A DNA stretch of 32,339 nt from Gammaproteobacteria bacterium (lineage in GTDB: Bacteria; Pseudomonadota; Gammaproteobacteria; Pseudomonadales; Litorivicinaceae), in NCBI GenBank assembly GCA_010024125.1, contig RGHP01000004.1, positions 1-32,339 of the forward strand, written 5' to 3'. A model generated the notes under the pieces. The model worked only from the letters and a program-made list of their open reading frames with translations. It ran no database searches and was not told the origin of the DNA. Numbering within the stretch: position 1 is the first letter of the stretch; each line of letters begins with the position of its first letter. This document shows, one piece after another, positions 1 to 13,234 of the stretch. The position numbers and the translations under genes were made by a program.

Positions 1-509
1 CCATTGACCAGAAGGTTTGGTATTTTGGTTGGAAGTACATCAGGAATTTTTTCCGTTCCGTCATAGTTTGGAACGTAATCAACGGTCTCTTTATCCAGAT
101 CCGCGAGTAATTCGTGCGCAATCCGCTCCATCCGGATTTCGGTGTAACGCATCGCAGCTGCGCGGTCACCATCGACTGAGCCGAAGTTACCCTGACCATC
201 AATCAGTGGATAACGCATCGAGAACGGCTGCGCCAAACGAACGATCGTATCGTAGACCGCCGAATCACCATGCGGGTGATATTTACCAATCACATCACCA
301 ACAACACGTGCTGACTTTTTGTACGCTGCATTCCAGTTATTACTTAACTCGCTTTGCGCGTAAAGTACTCGACGGTGAACGGGTTTGAGGCCGTCGCGCA
401 CATCCGGTAATGCCCGGCCAACGATGACACTCATCGCATAGTCGAGGTAACTGGTTTTGAGTTCGTCTTCAATATTGATTGGTAAAATTTCGCGTGCCGA
501 ATCTGACAT
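1..509 (-). CDS. gyrA: DNA gyrase subunit A, N-terminal part (cut by window edge)
   Basis: GyrA is the DNA-breaking and rejoining subunit of gyrase, which introduces negative supercoils. I translated the reverse strand from the ATG at 507-509: it begins [18 protein letters not shown] and reads 169 residues to the edge, so the 3' part of the gene lies outside. The quinolone-resistance region is present, with [10 protein letters not shown] giving Ser83 and Asp87 in E. coli numbering, the drug-sensitive residues. The catalytic tyrosine is Tyr122 in AMRYTEIRM. The divergent arrangement with ubiG is also seen in E. coli. Very sure of identity. Confidence 0.97.
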   Translation of the reverse strand, partial: MSDSAREILPINIEDELKTSYLDYAMSVIVGRALPDVRDGLKPVHRRVLYAQSELSNNWNAAYKKSARVVGDVIGKYHPHGDSAVYDTIVRLAQPFSMRYPLIDGQGNFGSVDGDRAAAMRYTEIRMERIAHELLADLDKETVDYVPNYDGTEKIPDVLPTKIPNLLVN

Positions 510-547
510 GGATGGTGGGCTATCCCTAGAATGTTCTTAAACGCCCG

Positions 548-556
548 ATGATACCA
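548..556 (-). promoter_or_regulatory. Candidate extended -10 promoter for gyrA
   Basis: On the minus strand the interval contains TGGTATCAT, an extended -10 element (TGn followed by TATCAT), about 40 bases upstream of the gyrA ATG. There is no good -35 hexamer 16-18 bases further upstream, as is common for extended -10 promoters. Pattern-based call only. Confidence 0.35.
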
Positions 557-659
557 TGAACCGCCCAAAAACGGTCTTCTTCTGTGCGGATTCAGATACG
601 GCCTGTATCATCTCAGGTGAGACGCATACGAAACCCGATAAGGAACGCTTGGAACCCGC

Positions 660-1364
660 ATGACAACAGTGGTTGACCCAAAAGAAGTAACAAAATTTAA
701 TCAGATAGCTAGAAGCTATTGGGACCCAGAAGGACCGATGCGCGCTGTGCATCAAATCAATCCATTACGGATCGACTTCACAGAGTCCTTTTACCCTCTG
801 CAGGATGCCAAAGTTTTAGATGTCGGCTGTGGTGGTGGACTTGCGTCTGAAGCGATGGCGAAACGCGGTGCATCTGTCACAGCAATTGATGCATCTCCTG
901 AAATGTTGAAAACCGCAAAGTTACATGCCCTCGAAAGCAGCCTCACTATCGACTACATCGAATCACACGCCGAAGCACTGGCAACATCTCATACTGGCAC
1001 CTTCGACATCGTGACGTGCTTTGAGATGATCGAACACGTCCCCGAACCGATGGAAACATTGAAAGCATTGTCAGCACTTGTCCGGCCGGGCGGATGGTTG
1101 ATTTTGTCAACGATTAATCGAACTCCAAAAGCCTACCTTGGAGCTGTTGTTGCTGCCGAATATATTCTCAACTGGGTGCCGAAGGGGACTCATGACTACG
1201 CGCGCTTCTTGAAACCATCAGAACTTGCGAGCGGACTCAGACCACAGGGTCTTGATATTGAGTCCATCGAAGGAGTGGTTTACCAACCTCTCTATCAACA
1301 GTTCACTCGCTCGACTAAAGATCTCGACATGAACTATCAACTTGCTGCAAGGAAACGTTCATGA
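660..1364 (+). CDS. ubiG: Ubiquinone biosynthesis O-methyltransferase UbiG
   Basis: This SAM-dependent enzyme carries out both O-methylations of ubiquinone synthesis (the polyprenyl-catechol step and the 3-demethylubiquinol step). The protein is 234 residues, normal for the family. The N-terminus has the UbiG signature FNQIARSYWDPEGPMRAVHQINPLR, here in the first 40 residues. The SAM-binding glycine loop VLDVGCGGG is at about residues 52-60, and a post-motif with FEMIEHVPEP follows. It is divergent from gyrA, and its stop overlaps the start of yciK by 4 bases (ATGA), which suggests translational coupling. In Pseudomonas-type genomes a HAD phosphatase (mupP) usually lies between ubiG and yciK; it is absent here. 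Confidence 0.96.
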   Translation: MTTVVDPKEVTKFNQIARSYWDPEGPMRAVHQINPLRIDFTESFYPLQDAKVLDVGCGGGLASEAMAKRGASVTAIDASPEMLKTAKLHALESSLTIDYIESHAEALATSHTGTFDIVTCFEMIEHVPEPMETLKALSALVRPGGWLILSTINRTPKAYLGAVVAAEYILNWVPKGTHDYARFLKPSELASGLRPQGLDIESIEGVVYQPLYQQFTRSTKDLDMNYQLAARKRS

Positions 1365-2158
1365 GCACTCTCATTGATTCAATGGTTTCGACACTCAAGT
1401 CACATCCACAATTCAAGGATCGTGTGATCTTGGTCACAGGTGCCACTGCAGGCATCGGTCGGGCGCTTGCACTCGAACTGGGCAAACGTGGAGCGATCGT
1501 GATCTTACTTGGTCGCAATGAATCCGAATTAGACGCTGTGTATGACGCAATCGTCGAATCAGGCGGCCCAACGCCTGCGATTGTTCCTTGCGATCTCACA
1601 ACACTGACTAGCGAACACGCCGAGGCGCTCGTTGAACATATCCGTGAGAACTTCGGGCGACTCGATGGATTAGCTCATATCGCCGGAGTACTTGGTGGGC
1701 GCGAACCGATCCAATCTCACCGCCCAAAACAATGGGATCTAGCAATCCAAATCAACTTGACCGCAGTCTTCCAACTGACACAAGCACTTCTCCCATTACT
1801 GGACGAATCGCCATCGGGTCGAATTGTATTTGCGACATCAAGCGTCGGAATTCGAGTTGAAGCGTATTGGGGGGCATACGCGGTTTCAAAAGCAGGTCTT
1901 GAAATGTTTGCTGGCATTTTGAGTCAGGAGCTTGAGAACACATCGAACACTCGCGTTTTTACAGTCAACCCAGGTGGTACACGAACCAAAATGCGGGCCG
2001 AAGCGATGCCTGGCGAAAACCCAGCAACTCTCCCAAGCCCTGAGTTTGTTGCCGATGCTTTCTTGTATGGGTTAACCGAAGACGCCGGCGCCTTCCATGG
2101 CGAACGTGTTAACGCCCGCGACCTGATGGACGCCTTGGGGACGTGGCCGACTTCTTAG
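1361..2158 (+). CDS. yciK: YciK-type short-chain dehydrogenase/reductase
   Basis: A classical NAD(P)-dependent short-chain dehydrogenase of 265 residues whose physiological substrate is not established for the family. The nucleotide-binding motif TGATAGIG is at residues 26-33, the active-site Tyr and Lys are in YAVSK (Y173, K177), and the preceding catalytic serine is in the FATSS stretch near 160. The length and the start [10 protein letters not shown] fit YciK, which accompanies ubiG and rluB in many gammaproteobacteria. It overlaps ubiG by 4 bases. Its last 50 bases overlap the 3' end of rluB on the opposite strand, so no room remains for a terminator between them. Confidence 0.88.
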   Translation: MSTLIDSMVSTLKSHPQFKDRVILVTGATAGIGRALALELGKRGAIVILLGRNESELDAVYDAIVESGGPTPAIVPCDLTTLTSEHAEALVEHIRENFGRLDGLAHIAGVLGGREPIQSHRPKQWDLAIQINLTAVFQLTQALLPLLDESPSGRIVFATSSVGIRVEAYWGAYAVSKAGLEMFAGILSQELENTSNTRVFTVNPGGTRTKMRAEAMPGENPATLPSPEFVADAFLYGLTEDAGAFHGERVNARDLMDALGTWPTS

Positions 2159-2996
2159 TCGCCTGCGTCGACTTTCGAGTCGATGCTTTTTTCGATAACC
2201 GACGACGGACGTCTTTCAATTCCTGCGGAGTCATCTTAGGGACAGGTACGCTTGGCAACTCAACCAGCTTACTCAAATCGTCGACTTCTTTTTGCCCCAG
2301 CTCTACGAAGTGGCCTTGCTTCAAAAATGAAGGCAGAAAGATACATCCATAGCGTACGCGTTTAAGTCGGTTCACTTGCAAACCCTGGCTTTCCCAAAGC
2401 CTGCGGACCTCACGGTTCCGGCCTTCCATCAACGCCACATAGAACCAATGATTACGTCGATCTGGATCAGCCTCTGGGTGCCTAACAACATCTGTAAATC
2501 GCGCAGGACCATCGTCCAAAATCACACCTTCAACCAACCGTTCAAGCTGCTCTTCTTTCACATCACCGTGCACGCGAACCAGATATTCACGATCAACGCC
2601 GCTTGAGGGGTGCATCAACCGATTCGCTAACTCACCATCTGTGGTCAGAAGAATCAAACCCGAGGTATTGATATCCAAACGACCGACTGCGATCCACCGA
2701 CCTTGGGCAATTTTAGGAAGTCGATCAAAGATCGTCGGACGCCCTTCTGGATCACTCCGAGTACACACTTCGCCCTCAGGTTTGTGATAGGCAATCACCA
2801 ATCGTGCGTGTTCAAACAGTTTTTCAGTTGGTACCGGTTTACCATCGAAGATTACTTTGTCGTCTTTCTCGATTTTGGTTCCAAGCACAGCAATCGACCC
2901 ATTAACCGAAACCCGTCCTTCGGTGATGGCTGTCTCAAGCATCCTACGAGACCCATAGCCTGCTCTGGCTAGCGCTTTTTGAAGTCGTTCACTCAC
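2109..2996 (-). CDS. rluB: 23S rRNA pseudouridine(2605) synthase RluB
   Basis: RluB converts one uridine of 23S rRNA (U2605 in E. coli) to pseudouridine. I place the start at the GTG at 2994-2996 ([18 protein letters not shown]), because the family begins there with an S4 RNA-binding domain. The longer frame to 3044 only adds a tail that lies within scpB. From the GTG the protein is 295 residues. The S4 domain spans about residues 2-50, and the catalytic aspartate is in [10 protein letters not shown] at about D108. The C-terminus is a Lys/Arg/Ser-rich tail, common in RluB and probably rRNA-contacting. The start overlaps the scpB stop by 8 bases. The 3' end overlaps yciK tail to tail. Confidence 0.93.
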   Translation of the reverse strand: MSERLQKALARAGYGSRRMLETAITEGRVSVNGSIAVLGTKIEKDDKVIFDGKPVPTEKLFEHARLVIAYHKPEGEVCTRSDPEGRPTIFDRLPKIAQGRWIAVGRLDINTSGLILLTTDGELANRLMHPSSGVDREYLVRVHGDVKEEQLERLVEGVILDDGPARFTDVVRHPEADPDRRNHWFYVALMEGRNREVRRLWESQGLQVNRLKRVRYGCIFLPSFLKQGHFVELGQKEVDDLSKLVELPSVPVPKMTPQELKDVRRRLSKKASTRKSTQATKKSATSPRRPSGRGR

Positions 2997-3558
2997 TCTG
3001 ATTGTCCAATTGGTCGAGAAGATCGTCTGCTGGAGCAGCAACAAGATCTTCTGCGTTCGGTAATTCTTCTAGGGATTTCAATCCGAAATCATTCAAAAAC
3101 TGGGTAGTGGTTGCAAGCAATGCTGGGCGCCCTGGTACCTCTTTGTGCCCAACCACTGTAATCCATCCGCGCTCTTCAAGCGTACGAATAATTTGTGTGT
3201 TGACAGCAACACCTCGTACCGCTTCGATTTCGCCACGCGTCACCGGCTGACGGTAAGCAATCATCGCAAGCGTCTCGAGCGTCGCTCGTGAGTACTTTCC
3301 AGGCTTTTCGTCAGTCAAATTCAGTAAGTATGGGGCAAGCGCGTCAATCACTTGAAAACGGAATCCGCCAGCAACTTCAACGAGCGTCACTGCACGGTCT
3401 TGGTACTCTTCAGCGAGACTCATAAGTGCTTCACGCAACATCCCCTCGGTCGGTGCTTTTTGATCCCCAAAGAGCTTTTTCATCTGATAGATACTCATCG
3501 GCTCTCGACTCGCGAACAATGCACCTTCCAGAATCCGCTTCAAATCAATATCAGACAT
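2989..3558 (-). CDS. scpB: Segregation and condensation protein B
   Basis: ScpB is a winged-helix protein that dimerises and binds the kleisin ScpA to complete the Smc-ScpAB condensin, which organises and segregates the chromosome. The protein is 189 residues. The conserved core [25 protein letters not shown] is visible around residues 90-115, followed by a second winged-helix region containing GRPALLATT and an acidic tail. It overlaps scpA (8 bases) and rluB (8 bases), forming one translationally coupled unit. The partner smc gene is also in this window, about 10 kb away. Confidence 0.95.
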   Translation of the reverse strand: MSDIDLKRILEGALFASREPMSIYQMKKLFGDQKAPTEGMLREALMSLAEEYQDRAVTLVEVAGGFRFQVIDALAPYLLNLTDEKPGKYSRATLETLAMIAYRQPVTRGEIEAVRGVAVNTQIIRTLEERGWITVVGHKEVPGRPALLATTTQFLNDFGLKSLEELPNAEDLVAAPADDLLDQLDNQSE

Positions 3559-4354
3559 CTTGACTCGCTCTTCGGATATAAATTTGACTCCCCGGAGCCG
3601 CCTGAATCAAAGCGCACAAGCCCTCACGAACGAGCTCGAGGATTGCGAGAAATGAGACGACCACGCCAGCTTTACCCTCGTCTGCTGAAAACAAATCGGA
3701 CAACGTCAATTCAGCGCGATCTCTCAGTTTCATCAACACTTCACTCATCCGTTGCCGCGTCGACAGAGGCTCCCATTCAATCTGATGCGCTGACGACAAA
3801 CGCGCTCTAGCTAACAGCTCACCAAAAGCGAGCACCAGTTCAGACAAATCAACCACCGGTGGCGCTGTGCGCTCATCAATCTCAGGCTTTTGTGCTTCAG
3901 CCACCCGAAAGTCTCGATCAATACGAGGCAACTCATCCAATATCTCAGCAGACATTTTGACTTTTTCGTACTCCAAAAGTCGTCGGATGAGTTCAGCTCT
4001 TGGATCTTCTTCCTCATCCTCATCAGCACCCACAGGCCTTGGCAGAAGCGCGCGAGACTTAATTTCAGCAAGCATCGCCGCCATCACCAAATACTCTGCA
4101 GCCAGTTCAAAGCGCATCGCTTCTAAGAGGCTGATATATCCCATGTATTGGCGCGTAATCTCGGCAACATTGATCTGGACAATGTCGAGGTTTTGGCGGC
4201 GAATCAGATACAAAAGCAGATCAAGCGGACCCTCAAATGCATCCAAAATGACTTCAAGGGCATCTGGCGGAATGTACAGGTCTTCAGGAAGCTGGGTTAA
4301 TGGCGAGCCTTCAACCACTGCTAATGGAAGTTCACCCTGCACATGCGTGATCAC
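3551..4354 (-). CDS. scpA: Segregation and condensation protein A (kleisin)
   Basis: ScpA is the kleisin bridging the two heads of the Smc dimer. The protein is 267 residues. The N-terminal Smc-neck-binding part contains FEGPLDLLLYLIRRQNLDI (residues about 40-58), the family hallmark, followed by a hydrophobic AAEYLVMAAMLAEIKSR segment. An acidic linker (ADEDEEEDPRAE) lies near residue 110. The C-terminal winged helix contains FLAILELVREG. It overlaps trpS upstream by 4 bases and scpB downstream by 8. Confidence 0.95.
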   Translation of the reverse strand: MITHVQGELPLAVVEGSPLTQLPEDLYIPPDALEVILDAFEGPLDLLLYLIRRQNLDIVQINVAEITRQYMGYISLLEAMRFELAAEYLVMAAMLAEIKSRALLPRPVGADEDEEEDPRAELIRRLLEYEKVKMSAEILDELPRIDRDFRVAEAQKPEIDERTAPPVVDLSELVLAFGELLARARLSSAHQIEWEPLSTRQRMSEVLMKLRDRAELTLSDLFSADEGKAGVVVSFLAILELVREGLCALIQAAPGSQIYIRRASQDV

Positions 4355-5565
4355 CGGTAACTGAGCCCCATCGCCTGACGCACTTCGTTCAGTGTTTGTC
4401 GCGCATCATCTTCAGCCTTTTCCGCGCCCTCAATGAGGATCGAGCGAACCATATCAGGGTTCTCTTCATAGGGTGCCGCGCGGGCAATAATCTGATCTTG
4501 CTCTGCAATCACTGCATCGATCACCGGCTGCTTGCATTCAAGACAGCCAATGCCTGCAGATGTACAACCTTGTCGCGCCCAATCTTTGGTCTGTTGATCT
4601 GAATACACTTCGTGGAACTGCCACACCGGACATTTTTCAGGCGTTCCTGGATCGGACAATCGAACCCGTGCTGGATCTGTTGGCATCCGCTTCATTTTTG
4701 TTGAGACAGAATCAGGATCTTCACGCAATCCAATCGTATTACCATATGACTTTGACATTTTCTGACCATCAAGGCCTGGCATTTTCGCCGCTTCAGTCAA
4801 CAGCGCTTGCGGCTCAGGAAGGATAACCTTGCCTGTACCTTCAAGGTATCCAATCAAACGCTCGCGATCAGCTAAGGTGATGTTCTGCTGCTCTTTGACA
4901 AGCGCTTGGGCACGCTGCAAGCCCTCTTGATCGCCACTTTCGAGGTATGCCTTCCGAAGCGAGCGATAGAGCTTGGCGCCTTTCTTGCCCATCTTGTCGC
5001 AAGCTGATTCAGCCAATTCTTCAAAATCGGGCTCGCGGCCGTAGATATGATTAAAACGACGCGCAATTTCTCGCGTGATTTCGACGTGAGCGACCTGATC
5101 TGCACCAACAGGAACATGACCTGCGCGATAAAGCAAAATATCCGCGCTCTGCAGGAGTGGATAGCCAAGGAATCCGTAAGTCGTCAAATCCTTATCGGCA
5201 AGCTTTTCTTGTTGGTCTTTGTATGTCGGAACTCGCTCGAGCCATCCAAGCGGTGTGATCATCGATAACAGGAGATGAAGTTCCGCATGGGCAACGACCT
5301 GTGACTGAACAAACAAGGTTGCAGAACCAGGATTCACTCCTGCCGCCAACCAATCGATCACCATGTCGGTGATGGCTTGATCAATACCTCGTGTATCTTG
5401 GTAGTGAGTCGTTAATGCGTGCCAGTCAGCAACGAAGAAAAAGCACTCGTATTCGTGCTGCAACTGAACCCAATTTTTCAAAACGCCATGATAATGGCCC
5501 AAATGTAACCGGCCGGTAGGACGCATGCCTGATAGCACGCGATGGGACGGATCGACCCCGCTCAA
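4351..5565 (-). CDS. trpS: Tryptophanyl-tRNA synthetase (long, insertion-bearing form)
   Basis: A class I aminoacyl-tRNA synthetase that charges tRNA-Trp. The HIGH-type motif is HLGH at residues 21-24 and the KMSKS loop is at 269-273 (GQKMSKSYGN). At 404 residues it is longer than the roughly 335-residue E. coli enzyme. The extra length is mainly an insertion at about residues 190-250 between the two motifs, a form seen in Pseudomonas and relatives. It is the first gene of the operon with scpA, scpB and rluB, an association common in gammaproteobacteria lacking MukBEF. The ATG start fits the usual N-terminus SHRVLSGMRPTGRLHLGH. Confidence 0.96.
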   Translation of the reverse strand: MSGVDPSHRVLSGMRPTGRLHLGHYHGVLKNWVQLQHEYECFFFVADWHALTTHYQDTRGIDQAITDMVIDWLAAGVNPGSATLFVQSQVVAHAELHLLLSMITPLGWLERVPTYKDQQEKLADKDLTTYGFLGYPLLQSADILLYRAGHVPVGADQVAHVEITREIARRFNHIYGREPDFEELAESACDKMGKKGAKLYRSLRKAYLESGDQEGLQRAQALVKEQQNITLADRERLIGYLEGTGKVILPEPQALLTEAAKMPGLDGQKMSKSYGNTIGLREDPDSVSTKMKRMPTDPARVRLSDPGTPEKCPVWQFHEVYSDQQTKDWARQGCTSAGIGCLECKQPVIDAVIAEQDQIIARAAPYEENPDMVRSILIEGAEKAEDDARQTLNEVRQAMGLSYR

Positions 5566-5608
5566 ATGTCACTCCTCAGATTGTGATTAAAGATAGATGA
5601 TACCAAGG

Positions 5609-6238
5609 TTATGCCAGTTCGGAAAAAGCCGAAGCATCTCCCGCCCCTTGACGCGTAACCAATGGAATGTCTTGTGTTAAATCGATGACTGTCGTTCCTT
5701 CAAAGCCACAGAACCCACCATCAATAATCAAATCCAATTGATGGCCTAAGACCTCATTAATTTCATAGGGATCGGTCATCGGGAGATCTTCTCCAGGTAG
5801 CATCAGCGTTGATGTCATCAAAGGCTCACCCACATTCTCCAAAAGATCGAGGGCAATTCGATTATCAGGGATTCGAATCCCGATTTGCTTACGCTTCGGG
5901 TGCAAAAGACGCCGCGGCACTTCCCGTGTGGCTTCAAGAATAAACGTATACGCACCTGGCGTGTGTGATTTCAGCAAACGATATTCCTGGTTTTCCACTC
6001 GCGCATACACTGAAATTTCAGACAAATCTCGGCACAATAATGTGAAATTGTGTTTGTCATCGAGCCGTCGTATCTGCCGAATGACATCCACGCCACGCTT
6101 ATTTTCTAATGCGCACCCAAGCGCATAACCCGAGTCGGTCGGAAGCACCACAACGCCACCTTGGCGGATGGTATCGGCCGACTGTTGAATTAAACGCGCC
6201 TGAGGATTCTCGGGGTGAATTGCGAAAAACTGTGCCAC
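5609..6238 (-). CDS. yciO: YciO, Sua5/YrdC-family protein
   Basis: A Sua5/YciO/YrdC-fold protein of 209 residues. YrdC and Sua5 make threonylcarbamoyl-AMP for the t6A modification of tRNA. YciO members share the fold, but their cellular role is less certain. The N-terminal half shows VVVLPTDSGYALGC (about residues 29-42) with the nucleotide-binding PTDSGYALG motif, then the RIPDN segment near 124-128. The paralogue YciO is favoured over Sua5/YrdC by the opening MAQFFAIHPENPQARLI and by location beside trpS, rluB and yciK. It starts divergently from yciB across a 60-base gap. Confidence 0.85.
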   Translation of the reverse strand: MAQFFAIHPENPQARLIQQSADTIRQGGVVVLPTDSGYALGCALENKRGVDVIRQIRRLDDKHNFTLLCRDLSEISVYARVENQEYRLLKSHTPGAYTFILEATREVPRRLLHPKRKQIGIRIPDNRIALDLLENVGEPLMTSTLMLPGEDLPMTDPYEINEVLGHQLDLIIDGGFCGFEGTTVIDLTQDIPLVTRQGAGDASAFSELA

Positions 6239-6298
6239 TGATGGCCTAACCCTTTGCTGTAAAAACGGTATGATGCCAGAAATTAACGGAAGCGCTCG

Positions 6299-6862
6299 AT
6301 GAAACTACTACTCGATTTTCTACCAATCCTGATTTTTTTCGGTGTCTACAAGACAACAGGGGACTTAATCACAGCGACAGCTGTGCTCATTCCAGTCACC
6401 ATCGTCCAAGTCGCTGTTGTGTATTGGCTAACCAAAAAGCTTGAAAAAATGGCGCTCGTAACGCTCGCGCTAGTCATCGTACTTGGCGGACTGACTGTTC
6501 TTCTGAATGACGGTTGGTTCATCATGTGGAAACCGACAGTGGTGAATTGGCTGTTTGCAGCAGCATTTTTTGGTAGTCATTTCATTGGCAGCAAACCCAT
6601 TATTGAACGCTTGCTTGGTCATGCGATTGCGCTTGAATCTAAACAATGGATCACGCTGTCATTTGCCTGGATCGCGTTCTTTGTTTTCTCAGGCATCCTC
6701 AATTTGATCGTGGCTTACCAATTTTCCGAAGATGTATGGGTCAATTTCAAACTCTTTGGCCTTTTAGGCCTGACCTTTGTTTTCTTGATCATCCAAGGCG
6801 TATGGATCAGTAAGCACGGCTCAGAGGCTCAAGCTCAATCAGAGGACGATCACCATGCATAA
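6299..6862 (+). CDS. yciB: YciB/IspZ inner membrane protein (septation-associated)
   Basis: A polytopic inner-membrane protein of 187 residues with about five hydrophobic segments. The N-terminus MKLLLDFLPILIFFGVYK is typical of YciB (IspA/IspZ), linked in E. coli to envelope integrity and to the elongation and division machineries. The hallmark WKPTVVNWLFAAAFFGS region lies near residues 77-93. The C-terminus is a short polar His/Glu-rich tail. It overlaps the next gene by 8 bases. The sequence GGTATGAT just upstream could include a -10 element. Confidence 0.93.
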   Translation: MKLLLDFLPILIFFGVYKTTGDLITATAVLIPVTIVQVAVVYWLTKKLEKMALVTLALVIVLGGLTVLLNDGWFIMWKPTVVNWLFAAAFFGSHFIGSKPIIERLLGHAIALESKQWITLSFAWIAFFVFSGILNLIVAYQFSEDVWVNFKLFGLLGLTFVFLIIQGVWISKHGSEAQAQSEDDHHA

Positions 6863-7517
6863 TGCATTAAAATGGCTTCTCGCGGTCATGTTGAGCCTGC
6901 CTTTAGTTGCATTTGCCGAAACCGCATACATTACCGAGAAACTCGAAATTCCAGTACGATCTGGTGAATCTCGGGATTACCGGATCATCCGCTACCTACA
7001 AGCCGGCGCGCAGGTTGAGATCCTCGAAACCTACGAATCCGGTTATACAAAAATCAAAGATGAACGCGGACGGGAAGGGTTTGTCCTCGGCCGCTACCTT
7101 GTGGATCGCGCACCATCATTCGTTATTGCTGGCCGACTGGAAGCAGAAGTCGCTAAACAAAAAGAAACCATCAAACGATTACAACAAGATATCAAAGCCC
7201 TAACCTCGCAAAATGAATCATCTGGTGAATCTGTCAAAGCAATCAAAGAGCAGCTCGCCAAAAAGGAAGCTGAGCTCAATGAATTCTTAGCCACAGCCGG
7301 TGATTCGATTACCTTGAGAAATCGATTGGTCGCGCTCGAAACTGAGCGTCAGGTACTACTCGCTGACAATGAAACACTGCGCGCTGAGAAACTGGCCGCT
7401 GGCGATGACTCATCGAAAAGTTGGTTTGCATTAGGTGCGCTGACATTAGCGGCCGGCTGGTTTGTTGGTCTTCTCATGCCTCGCGTCAGGCGATCGCGAG
7501 TTGACACGAATTTGTGA
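6855..7517 (+). CDS. YgiM-like SH3-domain coiled-coil membrane protein
   Basis: This matches the architecture of the bacterial 'SH3 domain protein' family that includes E. coli YgiM. A signal peptide ends near A21 (VAFA/ET). A bacterial SH3 domain covers about 22-90 and contains the usual PVRSGESRDYRIIRYLQAG opening. A Lys/Glu-rich coiled coil spans about 95-185, and a C-terminal membrane helix covers about 190-208, followed by the basic end PRVRRSR. The SH3 domain should therefore sit in the periplasm with a C-terminal anchor. The function is not established. It overlaps yciB by 8 bases and mnmC by 4 (GTGA). Confidence 0.85.
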   Translation: MHNALKWLLAVMLSLPLVAFAETAYITEKLEIPVRSGESRDYRIIRYLQAGAQVEILETYESGYTKIKDERGREGFVLGRYLVDRAPSFVIAGRLEAEVAKQKETIKRLQQDIKALTSQNESSGESVKAIKEQLAKKEAELNEFLATAGDSITLRNRLVALETERQVLLADNETLRAEKLAAGDDSSKSWFALGALTLAAGWFVGLLMPRVRRSRVDTNL

Positions 7518-9455
7518 GACGCTACTCGAGGATTTCTGCCGCAGAGATCGATGCGAGTGACGCGCACCGATCATCTGCATTTAATGACTACTATTTCTCG
7601 ATCACCGATCCAATTGGTGAGCGTCAAACGATTTTTATTGAAGGCAATCATCTCACCGAACGCTTTCAATCACTGAAGCCCAATCAAACAATCCGCATTG
7701 GTGAAACCGGGTTTGGCACAGGCCTGACCTTCTTACTGGCTTGTGAACACTTTTTAAAACATGCGCCGCGCAATACGCGCCTACAATGGGTTTCAACTGA
7801 ACGCTACCCAATGGTGAAGCCCGATATTACCAAGGCTCTCGACGCACTACCTCTGACCGCTGAATTAAGACAACTCGCTGACGAACTCTGTCATTGCTGG
7901 CCGGAACTCATTCCAACCTGCCACCGACGGTTGTTTCGTCATGGGGGTATCACTCTTGATCTCCACTTTGGAGATTCAACAGAGGTGTTGTCCGATCTAT
8001 CCGGAGTGATTGACGCTTGGTGCCTTGATGGTTTTTCACCTGATCGAAACCCTGAATCATGGACTCCAGAACTCTTTCAAGCGATCGCTGATCACTCCCA
8101 TCATGAAACAACGCTCAGCACCTTTAGTGCAGCGAGAGTTGTACGCGATGGGCTCAGTTCAGTCGGTTTTACGATCAGCAAAGTACCGGGTTTTGCCGGA
8201 AAACGAGAGCGACTCTTAGCGCGATTTAATGGGTCACAAAAGCCACAGATTTGGGCTCCAAAACAACATCACGGACCAACTGATTCCATTGCGATCATCG
8301 GCGGTGGTCTCGCAGGCGCATGGACTGCACATGCATTTGCCATACGAGGCTTCTCGGTCACCGTGTTCGAAAAGCACTCGCCTGCATCTGGCGCCTCAGG
8401 TAATCCGCAAGGAATCACCTATGCCAAACTCAGTATCGAGGCCACTCCGAATAGCTTGATTCAGCTACAAGCGCTTGCGCACTTAGAGACCTGGTTTCAG
8501 ATGTTTCCAGATACTGTGTGGCAACACACCGGCGTATTACTTCTCGCACAAAGCCCAAAAGAACAAAGTCATCAAGACAAGCTCATCGAGGTACTCCCAA
8601 GCACTCATCCGCTTTTGGTTCCTGTATCACAAATTGAAGCCACAGAGTTATGTGGTCAAAAACTTCGATTTGGCGGTTTACACATACCAGCCGGTGGCTG
8701 GTTAAACCCAAAACACTGTGTCGAAACTTTATTGGATCACCCACTGATTGAGGTCAAGCCGTATCATGCCATTCAATCCGTTGAATCAACTGGACACGGT
8801 TCGACGATTGAGATCAGGAACCAAAACGGACAGGTCATACCCTATCCGAGCGATCTTGTGGTCTGGGCAAATGCGCGAGAAGCCAATCAATTCATTCGAC
8901 TACCTATACCGTTGAAACCCGTCCGCGGACAGGTCACAACGATTAAGGAAGCGGTCAATCTCAACATGCCAATCTGCGGTGACGCCTATGTCGCTCCCGC
9001 ATGGAATGGCGTTATGACATGTGGCGCAACCTACACACCGAATTCGGATGATCTGACCGCAAACCACGCAGATGACCAGAGCAATATCGATGCAATCAAT
9101 CGCTTAATGGATCAACCCGCCTGGTCTTTAGATGACATTATTCACAATCGCGTGAGCATCAGAACAGCAACGCCCGACTATGCCCCAGTGATTGGACAGA
9201 TCGCAGCGAGTAGCGCGTGGTTCGATTCACTTGAGCGACTACGCCATGACGCAAGCTTTCAACCGGAATATGAGCTTCCGTTTATTTCAGGCCAATACGT
9301 GCTTGCAGGCCTTGGATCACGAGGCACCCTCACAGCGCCTATGGCTGCTGAAATTCTTGTTAGTCAGGTGTTAGGAGAAGTGCTCCCCGTCAGCGAGCAG
9401 GTTCGGCACGCGCTCGCTCCTGATCGTTTTTTAAGACGAGATTTGATTCGAAATC

Positions 9456-9463
<8 letters not shown>
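7514..9463 (+). CDS. mnmC: Bifunctional tRNA mnm5s2U biosynthesis protein MnmC
   Basis: MnmC completes the mnm5s2U wobble modification. The C-terminal FAD oxidase removes the carboxymethyl group from cmnm5s2U, and the N-terminal methyltransferase then methylates the resulting nm5s2U. The protein is 649 residues from a GTG start that overlaps the preceding stop by 4 bases. The methyltransferase domain is residues about 1-240, with SAM loop GETGFGTG at 63-70 and DGFSPDRNP at 172-180. The FAD domain starts with the dinucleotide-binding GGGLAG at 263-268. The family signature FIEGNHLTERF is at 41-51. Both domains look intact. The 3' end overlaps the convergent lipoprotein gene by 8 bases. Confidence 0.95.
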
Positions 9464-13227
<3,764 letters not shown>

Positions 13228-13234
13228 GTGTCCC

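Noticed and set aside
17-388. 123-codon open frame on the plus strand
   Set aside because: It is the complement of gyrA, whose minus-strand translation matches the family residue by residue.
1361-1366. Missing MupP/Gph phosphatase between ubiG and yciK as a deletion
   Set aside because: The two genes overlap cleanly by 4 bases, so there is no sign of a scar. Gene order simply differs from Pseudomonas.
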